64,000 nt of DNA from CAVQCJ01 sp963771835. Its GTDB lineage: Bacteria; Actinomycetota; Actinomycetes; Prado026. The translations under genes and the position numbers were made by a program. This document shows, piece after piece, positions 40,208 through 49,096 of this stretch; position 1 is the first letter of the stretch; each line of letters begins with the position of its first letter. The DNA is taken from positions 124,001 to 188,000 of the forward strand of contig CAVYVA010000002.1 of assembly GCA_963771835.1 (NCBI GenBank). The letters are read 5' to 3'. The notes beneath the pieces were generated by a model that saw nothing but the letters and a program-made list of their open reading frames with translations, did no database searches and was not told the origin of the DNA.

Positions 40208-41499
40208 CCGCTTCAGCCGTCGAGACCGCCGGCCGCAGGCACTCCCCCGACGCGGGCACCCGGCTGCTGGCTGCGATGACCGGACCCGGCCTCGCCGACC
40301 ACGTCTCCGCTCGCGGCCCGCTCCCGGCGCTGCCCGCGCCGGGGACCTTGCTCGACCTCGTCGAGGTCTCCGGGCTGACCGGCCGGGGCGGGGCATCATT
40401 CCCGACGCACCGCAAGCTGCGAGCCGTCGCGGCCGGCGACCGCCCGGTCGTGATCGCCAACGGGGCCGAGGGCGAACCGGCCAGCGGCAAGGACCGGGTG
40501 CTGCTGGTGCACGCACCGCACCTCGTGCTGGACGGGATCCAGGTGGCCTGCAGGGCGGTGGGTGCCCGGCGGGCCCACCTGTACGTGCCCCGGGTCCCGG
40601 CCGTGCTGGAGTCCGTGCGACGTGCGGTCGACGAGCGGAGCCGGCGGGGCCTGGACGCCGTCCCGGTCGAGGTGGTGACCGCGCCACCGAGGTTCATCTC
40701 CGGCCAGGAGTCTGCGGCGGTTGCGCGGGTCGGCGGGGCACAGGCGCTGCCCCGGTTCGCCGTCCCGCCCGTCTACCAGCGCGGCCTGAAGAACCAGCCG
40801 ACCCTGGTGCAGAACGTCGAGACCCTCGCGCACCTCGCGTTGATCGTCCGGTACGGCGCGGCCTGGTTCCGCTCGGTCGGGACGCCGGACGAGCCGGGCA
40901 CCGCACTGTTCACCGTCGGCGGCGCCGTGGGCCATCCCGGCGTGGTCGAGGAACCGGTCGGCACCCGGCTGCGCGGGCTGCTCGAGGCCGCGGGCGGGGT
41001 CACCGGACCGTTGCGCGCGGTCCTTGTCGGCGGCTACCACGGGGCGTGGGTGCCGGCCCCGCAGGCGTTCGACCTCGCGATGTCCAACGCTGCGCTCCGC
41101 CCGTACGGCGCGTCGGTCGGGGCCGGCGTCGTCTGCGCGCTGCCGGAGAGTGCGTGCGGCGTGGTGGAGACCGCGCGCGTCGTGCGCTACCTCGCCGACG
41201 AGTCGGCCGGGCAGTGCGGGCCGTGCCTCAACGGACTGCCGGCCATCGCCGGTGGGCTGGTCGAGCTGGCCGGGTCCCGGCCGCGGGCCCGGGTGCGCGC
41301 CGACGTCGAGCGGTGGGCCGGACTGGTCGTCGGCCGGGGGGCGTGCGCGCACCCGGACGGGACGGTCCGGATGGTCCGCAGCGCCCTGCAGGTCTTCGCC
41401 GCCGAGATCGACCTGCACGGCCACGGCCGTTGCTCCGCGACCGGCAACCGCGCCGTGCTGCCGCTGCCGGCCGGACCTCGTACCGCGGACTGGTGGTGA
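40204..41499 (+). CDS. NuoF-like (51 kDa/SLBB) flavin iron-sulfur protein
   Basis: A protein of 431 residues resembling the NADH-binding subunit of complex I. TGRGGASFPTHRKLRAV is the flavin loop, NGAEGEPASGKDRVLL the NADH-contact region, RFISGQESAAVA and NQPTLVQNVETLAHL the core, and TLFTVGG-like ALFTVGGAVGHPGVVEEPVGT the SLBB domain. The iron-sulfur motif normally ESCGxCxPC reads ESAGQCGPC: the first ligand is Ala335, with Cys338, Cys341 and Cys381 kept. The cluster may be 3Fe-4S or have another ligand. It is likely to pass electrons between NAD(P)H and the ferredoxin or heme protein encoded beside it. Confidence 0.88.
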   Translation: MTASAVETAGRRHSPDAGTRLLAAMTGPGLADHVSARGPLPALPAPGTLLDLVEVSGLTGRGGASFPTHRKLRAVAAGDRPVVIANGAEGEPASGKDRVLLVHAPHLVLDGIQVACRAVGARRAHLYVPRVPAVLESVRRAVDERSRRGLDAVPVEVVTAPPRFISGQESAAVARVGGAQALPRFAVPPVYQRGLKNQPTLVQNVETLAHLALIVRYGAAWFRSVGTPDEPGTALFTVGGAVGHPGVVEEPVGTRLRGLLEAAGGVTGPLRAVLVGGYHGAWVPAPQAFDLAMSNAALRPYGASVGAGVVCALPESACGVVETARVVRYLADESAGQCGPCLNGLPAIAGGLVELAGSRPRARVRADVERWAGLVVGRGACAHPDGTVRMVRSALQVFAAEIDLHGHGRCSATGNRAVLPLPAGPRTADWW

Positions 41500-41504
41500 G
41501 CCCG

Positions 41505-41702
41505 ATGACCGGCCGGCTACGGGTCGACCCGGTGGCCTGCGACGGTCGCGGGCTGTGCGCCGAGCTCCTGCCGGAGCTGATCACGGCGGACGAGTGGGGC
41601 TACCCGATCCTGTCCGCGCAGCCCGTCCCCGCGCACCTCGACAAGCACGTGCAGCGGGCGGTCGCCGCCTGCCCGGTGCTCGCGCTGCGGCTGACCGGCT
41701 GA
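41505..41702 (+). CDS. Small ferredoxin
   Basis: A protein of 65 residues. Cysteines lie in ACDGRGLCAELLPE and AACPVLAL. The first pair has C-x5-C spacing with Arg where a fourth ligand would stand, so a 3Fe-4S cluster is likely. It resembles the short ferredoxins that serve actinomycete P450s and redox modules. A GTG at 41496 overlapping the NuoF-like stop is an alternative start. A clear hairpin follows, closing the four-gene unit 39288-41702. Confidence 0.85.
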   Translation: MTGRLRVDPVACDGRGLCAELLPELITADEWGYPILSAQPVPAHLDKHVQRAVAACPVLALRLTG

Positions 41703-41714
41703 GCCCAGCACGAA

Positions 41715-41733
41715 CCCCCGTCGCCGACGGGGG
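41715..41733 (+). terminator. Hairpin terminator after the redox module
   Basis: A perfect 8-bp stem CCCCCGTC/GACGGGGG with a GCC loop lies 13 bases after the ferredoxin stop. It has no T-run. Confidence 0.65.
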
Positions 41734-41905
41734 ATGCAGCGACGGGGGCCGTGTAGGACAAACACGTTACCGACCGCGCGCTCGACCCGGAAGTGCAGGT
41801 TCGCGGCCCCGGCGATCGGTTTCCGGGTGGAAAACGGGGTTCGGCTTGACCAGGGTGCTCGCGAGGTATCAACTGCCCCACACGCACCCAGGAGGAGTCC
41901 CCGAG

Positions 41906-42634
41906 ATGGCCCGTCACAGCCGTGACCCCGTTCCCAGAGCAAGCCGGTCGCGCCGGGGACGCCTTGTCGTCGTCGTCCTGGCACCGCTCCTGGTGCTCGC
42001 GCCGCTGTCGGCCTGGGCCGTCGGCTCGTCCACGGTCTCTTCCCCCAGCCATCACGTGAAGAAGGCGGCCGGAAACGTGGCCGCCGGGAGCGCCTGGTCG
42101 CGATCCTTCTCCCCGCCGCTGGCACTCCTGGTGCACGGGACGACCGCCGGGTTCGTGTCGCTGCCGCTGAGCATGTCCGCCGCCGGCTCGCAGAAGGCCA
42201 CCGCGACCGCCACCTTCCGCACCAGCTGGGTGGACGTGAGGGCTCTGAAGGACGGCCCCAACATCGCCCAGCAGGGGCTGTCGATCCACCCGCCCCAGTT
42301 CAAGCTGCAGATCGCGCACGGCCCGCGTCCGTCCGACCACCGCGGGGACTGCCACATCGAGGGCGCGACCGGACACGTCCTGGCCGTGGGTCCGAACATC
42401 GACGTCGCCGACGGCAGATGGCACACGATCACCTGCATCAAGTACGCCGACACCGCGAAGGGCACCAAGGTCGTCGTGATCGTGGACGGGGTCGCGGGGA
42501 AGCCCAAGTGGAGCAGCACCCCGATCGGCAGCATCCGTCCCGTGGGCGGGGTCCGCCTCGGCGGCCGCTCCGCCGTCGCCAGCACCGACTCGCTCGACGG
42601 CTGGATCAAGCGCGTGGGCTTCAAGCTCAGCTGA
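41906..42634 (+). CDS. Secreted LamG/concanavalin-like protein
   Basis: A protein of 242 residues with a basic start and signal segment (RLVVVVLAPLLVLAPLSAWA). The mature part has beta-sandwich character. FKLQIAHGPRPSDHRGDCHIEG, DVADGRWHTITCIKYADTAKGTKVVVIVDG and GSIRPVGGVRLGGRS resemble the laminin-G-like fold (the WHTI and VVIVDG strands are typical), and two cysteines could pair. It may bind carbohydrate at the cell surface. GGAGG precedes the ATG. Ligand and partner are unknown. Confidence 0.75.
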   Translation: MARHSRDPVPRASRSRRGRLVVVVLAPLLVLAPLSAWAVGSSTVSSPSHHVKKAAGNVAAGSAWSRSFSPPLALLVHGTTAGFVSLPLSMSAAGSQKATATATFRTSWVDVRALKDGPNIAQQGLSIHPPQFKLQIAHGPRPSDHRGDCHIEGATGHVLAVGPNIDVADGRWHTITCIKYADTAKGTKVVVIVDGVAGKPKWSSTPIGSIRPVGGVRLGGRSAVASTDSLDGWIKRVGFKLS

Positions 42635-42740
42635 CGGCACCGCCAAGGTAGGCCTGCGCTCCGCCCGCGTTCGACGGGACCTACGCCTCTAGCGAGCCGT
42701 TGAGCTCTGGCCGGATCCTGGTACTGGCTGGGAGGTCGGC

Positions 42741-43319
42741 ATGAGCACCCTCGGCGTTGGTCGGCTGGCGGTCTGGCTCGCGGCTGGTGCGCTTGCGGTG
42801 GTTGCCTGCAGCAGTTCGACCGGCACCTCGCCGACCTCATCACCGTCACCCTCCGGCGCACCGCCGTCCACGGCGAGCTCGGCTCCGCAGTCCGCCTCGA
42901 CCTCGACGGCACCGTCCTCGTCGACGTCGAGCAGCGGGAACACACTCGCGGACGGGCGGTACGCGGCCCGCATCACCGGCGTGGACACCCGTCGCCGGCT
43001 GGTGACCTTCGACGTCGTGCAGTTCTTCACCGGCAAGGCGGCCGCATCCGCGGCCGCTGCGGACCACGCATCCGAGGTCCCGCCGCCGAACGACTACTGG
43101 ATCCGCAACTCCAGCCGCGTGCTGCGAACCCTGTACGTGAGCTCCACGGCCCCGATCACCGTGAACGACCTCGGCGCGGACATCACCGGCAACGCGACGC
43201 AGAACCTGCGGGTCTCCCTGTCGAGGCTGGCCGCGTTCCCCGGGCTCCGCAACGGCCTGTTCTGGCTGACGTCCGAGCACCAGGTTGTCACCCGCATCGC
43301 CGAGCAGTACCTGCCATGA
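42741..43319 (+). CDS. Lipoprotein of unknown function
   Basis: A protein of 192 residues. A lipobox-type signal (LAAGALAVVAC, lipidated Cys near 23) is followed by a Ser/Thr/Pro-rich spacer and a folded domain (NTLADGRYAARITGVDTRRRLVTFDVVQFFTG, then DYWIRNSSRVLRTLYVSSTAPITVND). The same type of domain occurs in other actinomycete lipoproteins but has no known activity. The stop overlaps the start of the PPOX gene (ATGA). Confidence 0.75.
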   Translation: MSTLGVGRLAVWLAAGALAVVACSSSTGTSPTSSPSPSGAPPSTASSAPQSASTSTAPSSSTSSSGNTLADGRYAARITGVDTRRRLVTFDVVQFFTGKAAASAAAADHASEVPPPNDYWIRNSSRVLRTLYVSSTAPITVNDLGADITGNATQNLRVSLSRLAAFPGLRNGLFWLTSEHQVVTRIAEQYLP

Positions 43320-43793
43320 CTGCGCGGGTGCTGGGTCTCGTGACCGGCGACACCCGCGCGGTGCCGCCGAGCCATCGCGACCTGGTCGAGTGCCCGCCGG
43401 TGGCCGCACTCACGACGATCACCGTGGCGGGGTACCCGCAGACCTCGCCCGTGTGGTGCGACTTCGACGGAACGTTCGTGCGGGTGAACACGATGCGAGG
43501 CTTCGCCAAGGAACGGAACATGCGCCGCAACCCACGGGTCGTGCTGCTCTGCTACGACCCGAGCCTGCCGCTGCGTTACCTGGAGATCCGCGGCACGGTC
43601 GTCAGCCTCAGCGAGGAAGGTGCCGCGGAGCACCTGGACCTGCTGGCGTCCAAGTACGCCGGCCGGCCGCGTCCGGTACTTCGGTGATGTCATCCCGGCC
43701 GAGTTCGGCCGCACCGAGGTCCCGGTCCTGTGCCTGATCCGGCCCGACCACGTGGTCGCGATGGACGCCACCGAGCCGAAGGGCGAGCCATGA
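43316..43793 (+). CDS. PPOX-class (F420-dependent type) flavin/deazaflavin protein, frame-broken
   Basis: About 159 residues once an extra base near 43661-43670 is ignored. The split beta-barrel pattern PPVAALTTITVAGYPQTSPVWCDFDGTFVRVNTMRGFAKERNMRRNPRVVLL and the later YFGDVIPAEFGRTEVPVLCLIRPDHV fit the PPOX/FDOR group that uses F420 or FMN. As written, the frame stops early at 43687. The ATG overlaps the lipoprotein stop and the end overlaps the next, related gene. Its substrate is unknown. Whether the break is real or a sequence error cannot be decided here. Confidence 0.72.
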
Positions 43794-44252
43794 CCGCCAC
43801 GACCACTCGACCGCCGCCGGCGCCGCGACCACGGCGACCATCCCGGCCAGCCACCTCGACCTGCTGGTCCGGCCGGTCAGCGCCGTGCTGACGCACGATC
43901 GGCTCGGACGGCTCACCGCAGTCCAGCATCGTGTGGGTGGACTACGACGGCGCCTGCGTACGGGTCAACACCACCGCAGAGCGCCAGAAGGCCCGCAACA
44001 TGCGGCGCGAACCCGAAGGTCAGCCTGCTCGTCGTGGACCCGGAGAACAGCGCCCGGTACCTGCAGATCCGCGGCGACGTCGAGGTGGTCACCCGAGGCG
44101 CGATCGAGCACCTCGATGCGCTCACCCGCAAGTACACCCGGCACCCTCGGTACTACGGCTTCGTCTATCCCGTCGAGCAGCAGGCCCGGGAGACGCGGAT
44201 CGTGTGCCGCATCCACCCGAAGCGGGTCACCGTCGACGCAGTCCATTCCTGA
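43790..44252 (+). pseudogene. Second PPOX-class protein gene with three frame breaks
   Basis: A tandem relative of the preceding gene. Reading across frames gives TTATIPASHLDLLVRPVSAVL, then DGSPQSSIVWVDYDGACVRV, then NPKVSLLVVDPENSARYLQI and VTRGAIEHLDALTRKYTRHP, all normal for a PPOX/FDOR protein. Single-base changes near 43805 (one missing), 43894 (one extra) and 44009 (one extra) break the frame. The start overlaps the first copy's stop (ATGA). Three breaks in 460 bases suggest either decay or a locally poor sequence. Confidence 0.68.
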
Positions 44253-44276
44253 GGCCGGGCGGCGGCCGCTGTCAGC

Positions 44277-45248
44277 TCAACCGGTGACGACGCGGATCAC
44301 GACGTTCCCGATCTTCTGGCCGGTCTCGACGTAGCGGTACGCCTCGACGATGTCATCCAGCGCGTACGTCCGGTCGACGACGGGCGTGAAGGCGCCGGCT
44401 TCGATCAATCCCTTGAAGCGGCGGATCTGGGCCTGGTCGCGCCTGGGCGGGATCGGGATGCTGACCGTCCGGCCCGGTGCCCACGCGGTGGCCAGCATCA
44501 GGAGCGGGTTCTGGCCCTTGGGCCCCAGGTCGGTGGACAGGTAGGCGCCGTCGGGGTCGAGGAGCCGGCGGCAGGCGCGGAACGAGCTCTTGCCCACCGC
44601 GTCGAGCACCGCGCGGTACGTCCGGTCGTCGCGGGTGAAGTCCGTCGCCGTCCGGTCGATGACCCGTTGCGCGCCCAGCCCCCGGACGAGCTCGAGGTGC
44701 TCGGGACCGCAGACGGCGGTCACGTCGGCGCCGAGGAAGGCGAGGAACTGGACGGCGGCTGTCCCGATCGCGCCGGTCGCACCGTAGACGAGGACGGGAT
44801 CGCCGCGACGAAGCCGAGCCGCGCGGACCAGGCCGACCGCGTAGTGGGAGGCCTCGGTGGCCGCCACTACCGACCCGAACTCCGCCTGGGCGGGCATCGT
44901 GGCGATCGGCCCGTCCACTGCGATCGCCAAGTACTCGGCGTGCGCGCCCAGCCCTTCTTCGCTGTAGCCGAACACCCGCTCGCCGACGGCGAAACTGGAG
45001 ACCGCGCCGCCGACGGCTTCGACGACCCCGGCGAACTCCCCGCCGAGGATCGAGTGCCGCGGGCGCGGGAACCCGGTGATGAACCTGGCGAAGTAAGGGC
45101 TCCCCGAGCGGAAACCGCAGTCGGTGCGGTTCACGGTCGTCGCGTGCACGCGGACCAGCACGTCGTGCTCTCCCACCACGGGGGTGGGTACCTCGGTCAG
45201 GTGCACGACCTCGGGCGGCCCGTACGCAGTGGACACGGCTGCCCTCAT
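44277..45248 (-). CDS. Quinone oxidoreductase-type MDR dehydrogenase
   Basis: A protein of 323 residues of the medium-chain dehydrogenase/reductase group. It starts AVSTAYGPPEVVHLTEVPTP and has GGEFAGVVEAVGGAVSSFAVGERVFG and the NADP motif VLVYGATGAIGTAAVQ. The zinc ligands of alcohol dehydrogenases are absent, so it is of the zeta-crystallin/quinone reductase kind. It ends AYRYVETGQKIGNVVIRV. The ATG at 45248 matches where relatives begin; an ATG 36 bases upstream is possible. Substrate unknown. Confidence 0.86.
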   Translation of the reverse strand: MRAAVSTAYGPPEVVHLTEVPTPVVGEHDVLVRVHATTVNRTDCGFRSGSPYFARFITGFPRPRHSILGGEFAGVVEAVGGAVSSFAVGERVFGYSEEGLGAHAEYLAIAVDGPIATMPAQAEFGSVVAATEASHYAVGLVRAARLRRGDPVLVYGATGAIGTAAVQFLAFLGADVTAVCGPEHLELVRGLGAQRVIDRTATDFTRDDRTYRAVLDAVGKSSFRACRRLLDPDGAYLSTDLGPKGQNPLLMLATAWAPGRTVSIPIPPRRDQAQIRRFKGLIEAGAFTPVVDRTYALDDIVEAYRYVETGQKIGNVVIRVVTG

Positions 45249-45321
45249 CGGTGGCCGCCCCGGCAGAACCTCAGGCGGCTGCATGCAGACTCGTTCGTCA
45301 CCCGCCTATCCTGCCCGGAGC

Positions 45322-45702
45322 TCATGATCCCTGGGCGGGGCCGGCTCCCACGACCCGTGCTCCCGCAGACCGACTGCGCAGAACTCGTCCCACGTTGCTG
45401 ACCGCGACCGCGTTGCCGAACGCGACCGCGGCGAAGACGGCGATGTACACGATCTGGATGCCGATCGGCGTCTGCCCTGATCCCTGCGATGCTCCGCTGA
45501 TTGCCCAGGCGCCGGCGAGGATGACATACGCGACGGGTACGAGGATCAGACCCACCGGGAGAACAAGGACGATCGTGGCGAGCTCGGCCGGCTGGAACCC
45601 GCCGGAGTCGTGCCGGACCCACGTCCAGGTGAGGACGGCTACGACGGCGACGTAGATGGATACGGCGACGATCCACCGGGGTGAAGTCCTCATGGGGTTC
45701 AT
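45322..45702 (-). CDS. Small multi-pass membrane protein
   Basis: About 126 residues with three membrane segments (IVAVSIYVAVVAVLTWTWV, LATIVLVLPVGLILVPVAYVI, IGIQIVYIAVFAAVAFGNAVAV) and a basic tail. No family was recognised. The start is uncertain: ATGs at 45702 and 45693 are both possible. It stands alone beside tRNA-Asn. Confidence 0.5.
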   Translation of the reverse strand: MNPMRTSPRWIVAVSIYVAVVAVLTWTWVRHDSGGFQPAELATIVLVLPVGLILVPVAYVILAGAWAISGASQGSGQTPIGIQIVYIAVFAAVAFGNAVAVSNVGRVLRSRSAGARVVGAGPAQGS

Positions 45703-45748
45703 TCTGCTCTGCAGCAAGGTGGAACCAGGCTCTGACCTGCGATTTCGG

Positions 45749-45824
45749 TGGCTCCCGCGACTGGACTCGAACCAGTAACCTGCCGGTTAACAGCCGGCTG
45801 CTCTGCCAATTGAGCTACGCGGGA
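45749..45824 (-). tRNA. tRNA-Asn (anticodon GTT)
   Basis: On the minus strand the molecule begins TCCCGCGTAGCTCAATTGG. It has the anticodon loop CTGTTAA and the T arm CTGGTTCGAGTCCAG, and closes with CGCGGGA, G, and an encoded CCA. All arms pair. The same tRNA lies beside dnaG in other actinomycetes. Confidence 0.97.
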
Positions 45825-45870
45825 TCGTTGCGATGCGGCGGCCAGATTATCAGCGGCCGGGAGCCGTCCG

Positions 45871-46384
45871 TCACAGCCCGGTCGCGGCCTGCAGGTAGGT
45901 GATCGCCGCATCGGCGGCCTCCCGGAGCTGCGGGTCCCCCGGGTCCAGGCCCTGGTCGAACACGACGTTCCAGCTCACCTCACCCGGCCCGACGAGCGGC
46001 CGGCGGGCCGTGATCCGCGCTCCGGCGGACCCGATCAGCGGCACGTGCTCGCTCACCACGATGCTGGCGGTGACCCGGTCCCGCACGGTCTGGGGGACGA
46101 GGCCGGGCTCGTCCAGCAGCAGGCTGAACCGGCGCCGGTTCGGGCCGACGGTGACGATCTCGAGCGTCGGCTCGTCCCAGGTGGCCGCCGCGACCGTCTC
46201 GTACGGAAGGCGCTCGTGCCCGCCGCCGGCGGTCGTCGGCAGCCGGCAGGTAGAGCGCCGCGGTCGAGGCGACGACGGGCCGACCGGTCGCGTCCATGGT
46301 CCAGGCCAGCACCCGCTCGCCGGGGCCGGCCACCGCCCGGACCTGCGCGGGCGTGGCCGACGGGAACAGGCGTCGGCGCGGCAA
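45871..46384 (-). CDS. Conserved hypothetical protein downstream of dnaG, frame-broken
   Basis: About 170 residues read across a one-base frame change near 46225-46245. The N-terminal part (LFPSATPAQVRAVAGPGERVLAWTMDATGRPVVAS) and the C-terminal part (PYETVAAATWDEPTLEIVTVG, LVPQTVRDRVTASIVVSEHV, DPQLREAADAAITYLQAATGL) look like one beta-rich actinomycete protein of unknown function often found beside dnaG. The TTG start lies one base after the primase stop, implying co-translation. The function is unknown. Confidence 0.65.
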
Positions 46385-46385
46385 C

Positions 46386-48272
46386 TCAGGCCCCGCCGGC
46401 GGCGCGCTCGCGCAACCGGCGGCGCTGCTGCTCCAGCTCGATCAGCTCGCCGAAGACCTGCTGGTACTCGTCGGCCTCGGGGTCGATGCGCTGCAGCTGG
46501 GACCGCACCTCGGCGACCCGGCTCTGCACCATGCGCTCGTGCAGGTGGCTGACCTGCTCGTCGACGTAGCGCGCGTCCGGCTCGCCGGCCAGGCGCAGCG
46601 GCTCCACCGCGAGCTCGGTGACCACGGACCGGACGGCGTCGTTGGCGGCGGCCTCGAGGACGCGGGCGACCCACAGCTCGCCGGACTCCTTCGCCCCGAT
46701 CGCCGTCCCGCCGGCGGCTTCGATGGCGGCCCGGACGGCGACGTACGCGGGGTGCCCGAACGCCGCACTCGGCAGCTCGTCGAAGGCGTCCCCGGTGAGC
46801 GCCGGGTACTGCAGCGCCGTCTTGAGCGCCTCGCGGTCGACGAGCAGGGCCCGCTCGCCGGGCCGTGGCCGGTCGGCGACGACGGTCGCCTCGCCCGCCG
46901 GAGCCGGCCCGCTCGCCTGCTGCGCGGGCGCCCGCGAGCCCGACCGCGCCGCGGCCGCCACGGCGGTCATGACCGGCTCGACCTCCATCCCCAGCCAGCC
47001 GGCCAGCGACCGGGCGTACTCGGGGCGCAGCGACGCGTCCTTGGTGCGCGCGACGACCGGCGCCGCGGCGCGCAGGGCGGCGACCCGTCCCTCGGGGTTG
47101 GTGAGGTCGTAGTCGGCGAGCACGCTCTTGACGACGAACTCGGACAGCGGCACCCGCGCGGCGACCAGCGCCCGTACCGCCTCGGGGCCCCTGGCCTGCC
47201 ACAGCTCGCACGGGTCCAGGCCGTCCGGCTGGACGGCGACGAAGGTCTGCGTCACGAAGTTGCGGTCCTCGGTGAACGCCCGGACCGCGGCCTTCTGCCC
47301 GGCCGAGTCGCCGTCGAAGGTGAAGACCACCTCGCCGCGCAGCTCGTTGCGGTCCATCAGCAGCCGCCGCAGCACCCGGACGTGGTCCTCGCCGAACGAC
47401 GTCCCGCAGGTGGCGACCGCGGTGCCGACGCCGGACAGGTGACAGGCCATGACATCGGTGTAGCCCTCGACGACCACCGCCTGCTGCAGCCGACCGATCT
47501 CGCGCCTGGCGAGGTCGAGCCCGAACAGCACCTCGCTCTTGCGGTACACCGGCGTCTCGGGCGTGTTGAGGTACTTCGGCCCGGTGTCGTCGTCGTAGAG
47601 CTTGCGCGCGCCGAAGCCGATGACGTCGCCGGACGGCGAGTGGATCGGCCACACCAGGCGGCCCCGGAACCGGTCGTACGACCCGCCGCCGGTCTTCTGG
47701 CTGAGCAGGCCGCCGGCGAGCAGCTCGGCATCGCCGTAGCCGAGCCCGCGCAGGTGCCGGTTGAGCGAGTCCCAGCCCTTCGGGGCGTAGCCGATGCCGA
47801 ACGTCTCGGCGGCGGCCTGGTCGAAGCCACGCTCGGCGAGGAAGTGCCGCCCGGCCTCGGCCTCCGCCGAGGTCGCGAGCTGGGCGGCATAGAACTGCTG
47901 GGCCGCCCGGTTCGCCTCGAGGTAGCGGGTCTTGGGCGCCCGCTCCCGCCCCGCCCCGGAACCGCCCTCCTCGTAGCGGAGCTGGACCCCGAACTTGCCG
48001 GCGAGCCGCTCGACCGCCTCGGCGAAGGACAGGTTGTCGATCTTCTGCAGGAACTTGATGACGTCGCCGCCCTCGGAGCAGCCGAAGCAGTAGAACAGGC
48101 CCCGGCTCGGGGTGACGTTGAACGAGGGCGACTTCTCGTCGTGGAAGGGGCACAGCCCCGACAGCGAGCTGCCGCCGGAGGCGCGCAGGGCGACGTACTC
48201 GCCCACGACCTCGTCGATCCGGGCCCGCTCGCGGACCAGCGCGACGTCCTCGGTACGGATCCGGCCGGCCAC
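46386..48272 (-). CDS. dnaG: DNA primase
   Basis: A protein of 628 residues that makes RNA primers at the replication fork. The N-terminal zinc finger CPFHDEKSPSFNV...YCFGC is intact. The TOPRIM core shows AVVVEGYTDVMACH and VFTFDGDSAGQKA, and GLLSQKTGGGSYDRFRGRLVWPI lies before it. The C-terminal helicase-binding region (about 490-620) is present. The ATG at 48272 is followed by AGRIRTEDVALVRERARID, the usual start of actinomycete DnaG. It heads a short unit with the hypothetical gene downstream. Confidence 0.97.
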   Translation of the reverse strand: MAGRIRTEDVALVRERARIDEVVGEYVALRASGGSSLSGLCPFHDEKSPSFNVTPSRGLFYCFGCSEGGDVIKFLQKIDNLSFAEAVERLAGKFGVQLRYEEGGSGAGRERAPKTRYLEANRAAQQFYAAQLATSAEAEAGRHFLAERGFDQAAAETFGIGYAPKGWDSLNRHLRGLGYGDAELLAGGLLSQKTGGGSYDRFRGRLVWPIHSPSGDVIGFGARKLYDDDTGPKYLNTPETPVYRKSEVLFGLDLARREIGRLQQAVVVEGYTDVMACHLSGVGTAVATCGTSFGEDHVRVLRRLLMDRNELRGEVVFTFDGDSAGQKAAVRAFTEDRNFVTQTFVAVQPDGLDPCELWQARGPEAVRALVAARVPLSEFVVKSVLADYDLTNPEGRVAALRAAAPVVARTKDASLRPEYARSLAGWLGMEVEPVMTAVAAAARSGSRAPAQQASGPAPAGEATVVADRPRPGERALLVDREALKTALQYPALTGDAFDELPSAAFGHPAYVAVRAAIEAAGGTAIGAKESGELWVARVLEAAANDAVRSVVTELAVEPLRLAGEPDARYVDEQVSHLHERMVQSRVAEVRSQLQRIDPEADEYQQVFGELIELEQQRRRLRERAAGGA

Positions 48273-48325
48273 GGGCCGGAGTCTACGTGCGGGGCCGGAC
48301 GGGGGCGGGTCCGTACCCTGGGGGG

Positions 48326-49096
48326 ATGCGCAGCCGACTGGTCGTCCTCGGGCTGGCGGCCGCCCTGGTCGCCGGCTGCTCCTCGTCCGGCGCCCCGGCG
48401 GCCTCCGGTTCCCCGGCGCCGACCACCGCGGCGGCGCTCCCGTCCACCCCCGCCGCGCTGCCGAGCAGCCCGTCGCCGACGCCCTCGCACAAGCCCTCCG
48501 CGACCGTCAAGCCGACCCCGACCCACACGACCAAGCCGAGCCCCAAGCCGGTCGTCACCGTCGTGGCGAGCGGCGGCCGGTACGTGTTCCCGTTGCGCTG
48601 CTCCGGCGTGAGCTACGGGCACAGCCACCACGACTACCCGGCGACGGACATGTTCGCACCCAAGGGCTGCGCGATCGTCTCGCCGGTCGACGGCGTGGTC
48701 GACGAGGTCAGCACCGTGGACACGTGGAGCTCGTCGACCAACCTCGGGTCCACCCGCGGCGGGCTGTCGTTCTCGATCGTCGGCGTGGACGGGGTGCGCT
48801 ACTACGGCTCGCACCTGTCAGTGCTGAACACCAACATCCGGCCGGGCGTGCACGTGCGCGCGGGCCAGTCGATCGGCAAGGTCGGCAACACCGGTGACGC
48901 CCGCGGCGGACCGACCCACATGCACTTCGGGATCTCCTGGCCCACCGCCCACGGGATCTGGTGGGTGCGCCGCGGCGAGCTGTACCCGTGGCCCTACCTG
49001 GACGCCTGGCGGGCCGGCGTGATGCGGTCACCCGGCGCGGCGGTGCGCGCGCTCCACCGCACGGTCGGCGACCACGGCTGCACGGTCGACTGCTGA
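48326..49096 (+). CDS. M23-family peptidoglycan peptidase lipoprotein
   Basis: A protein of 256 residues. The lipobox LAAALVAGC (Cys near 18) is followed by a Ser/Thr/Pro/Lys spacer of about 60 residues and an M23 (LytM) domain. Zinc ligands are seen in GHSHHDYPATDMFAP (H-x-x-x-D) and the final GGPTHMHFGI (H-x-H). These enzymes cut peptide bridges in the cell wall or, when inactive, activate amidases; here the metal set looks complete. The last 103 bases overlap the end of the opposite EamA gene. Confidence 0.9.
   Translation: MRSRLVVLGLAAALVAGCSSSGAPAASGSPAPTTAAALPSTPAALPSSPSPTPSHKPSATVKPTPTHTTKPSPKPVVTVVASGGRYVFPLRCSGVSYGHSHHDYPATDMFAPKGCAIVSPVDGVVDEVSTVDTWSSSTNLGSTRGGLSFSIVGVDGVRYYGSHLSVLNTNIRPGVHVRAGQSIGKVGNTGDARGGPTHMHFGISWPTAHGIWWVRRGELYPWPYLDAWRAGVMRSPGAAVRALHRTVGDHGCTVDC

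Noticed and set aside
45699..45911. A minus-strand frame of 70 codons containing AEQPAVNRQVTGSSPVAG
   Set aside because: This is the familiar false translation of tRNA-Asn and its flanks; the tRNA gene itself is annotated instead.
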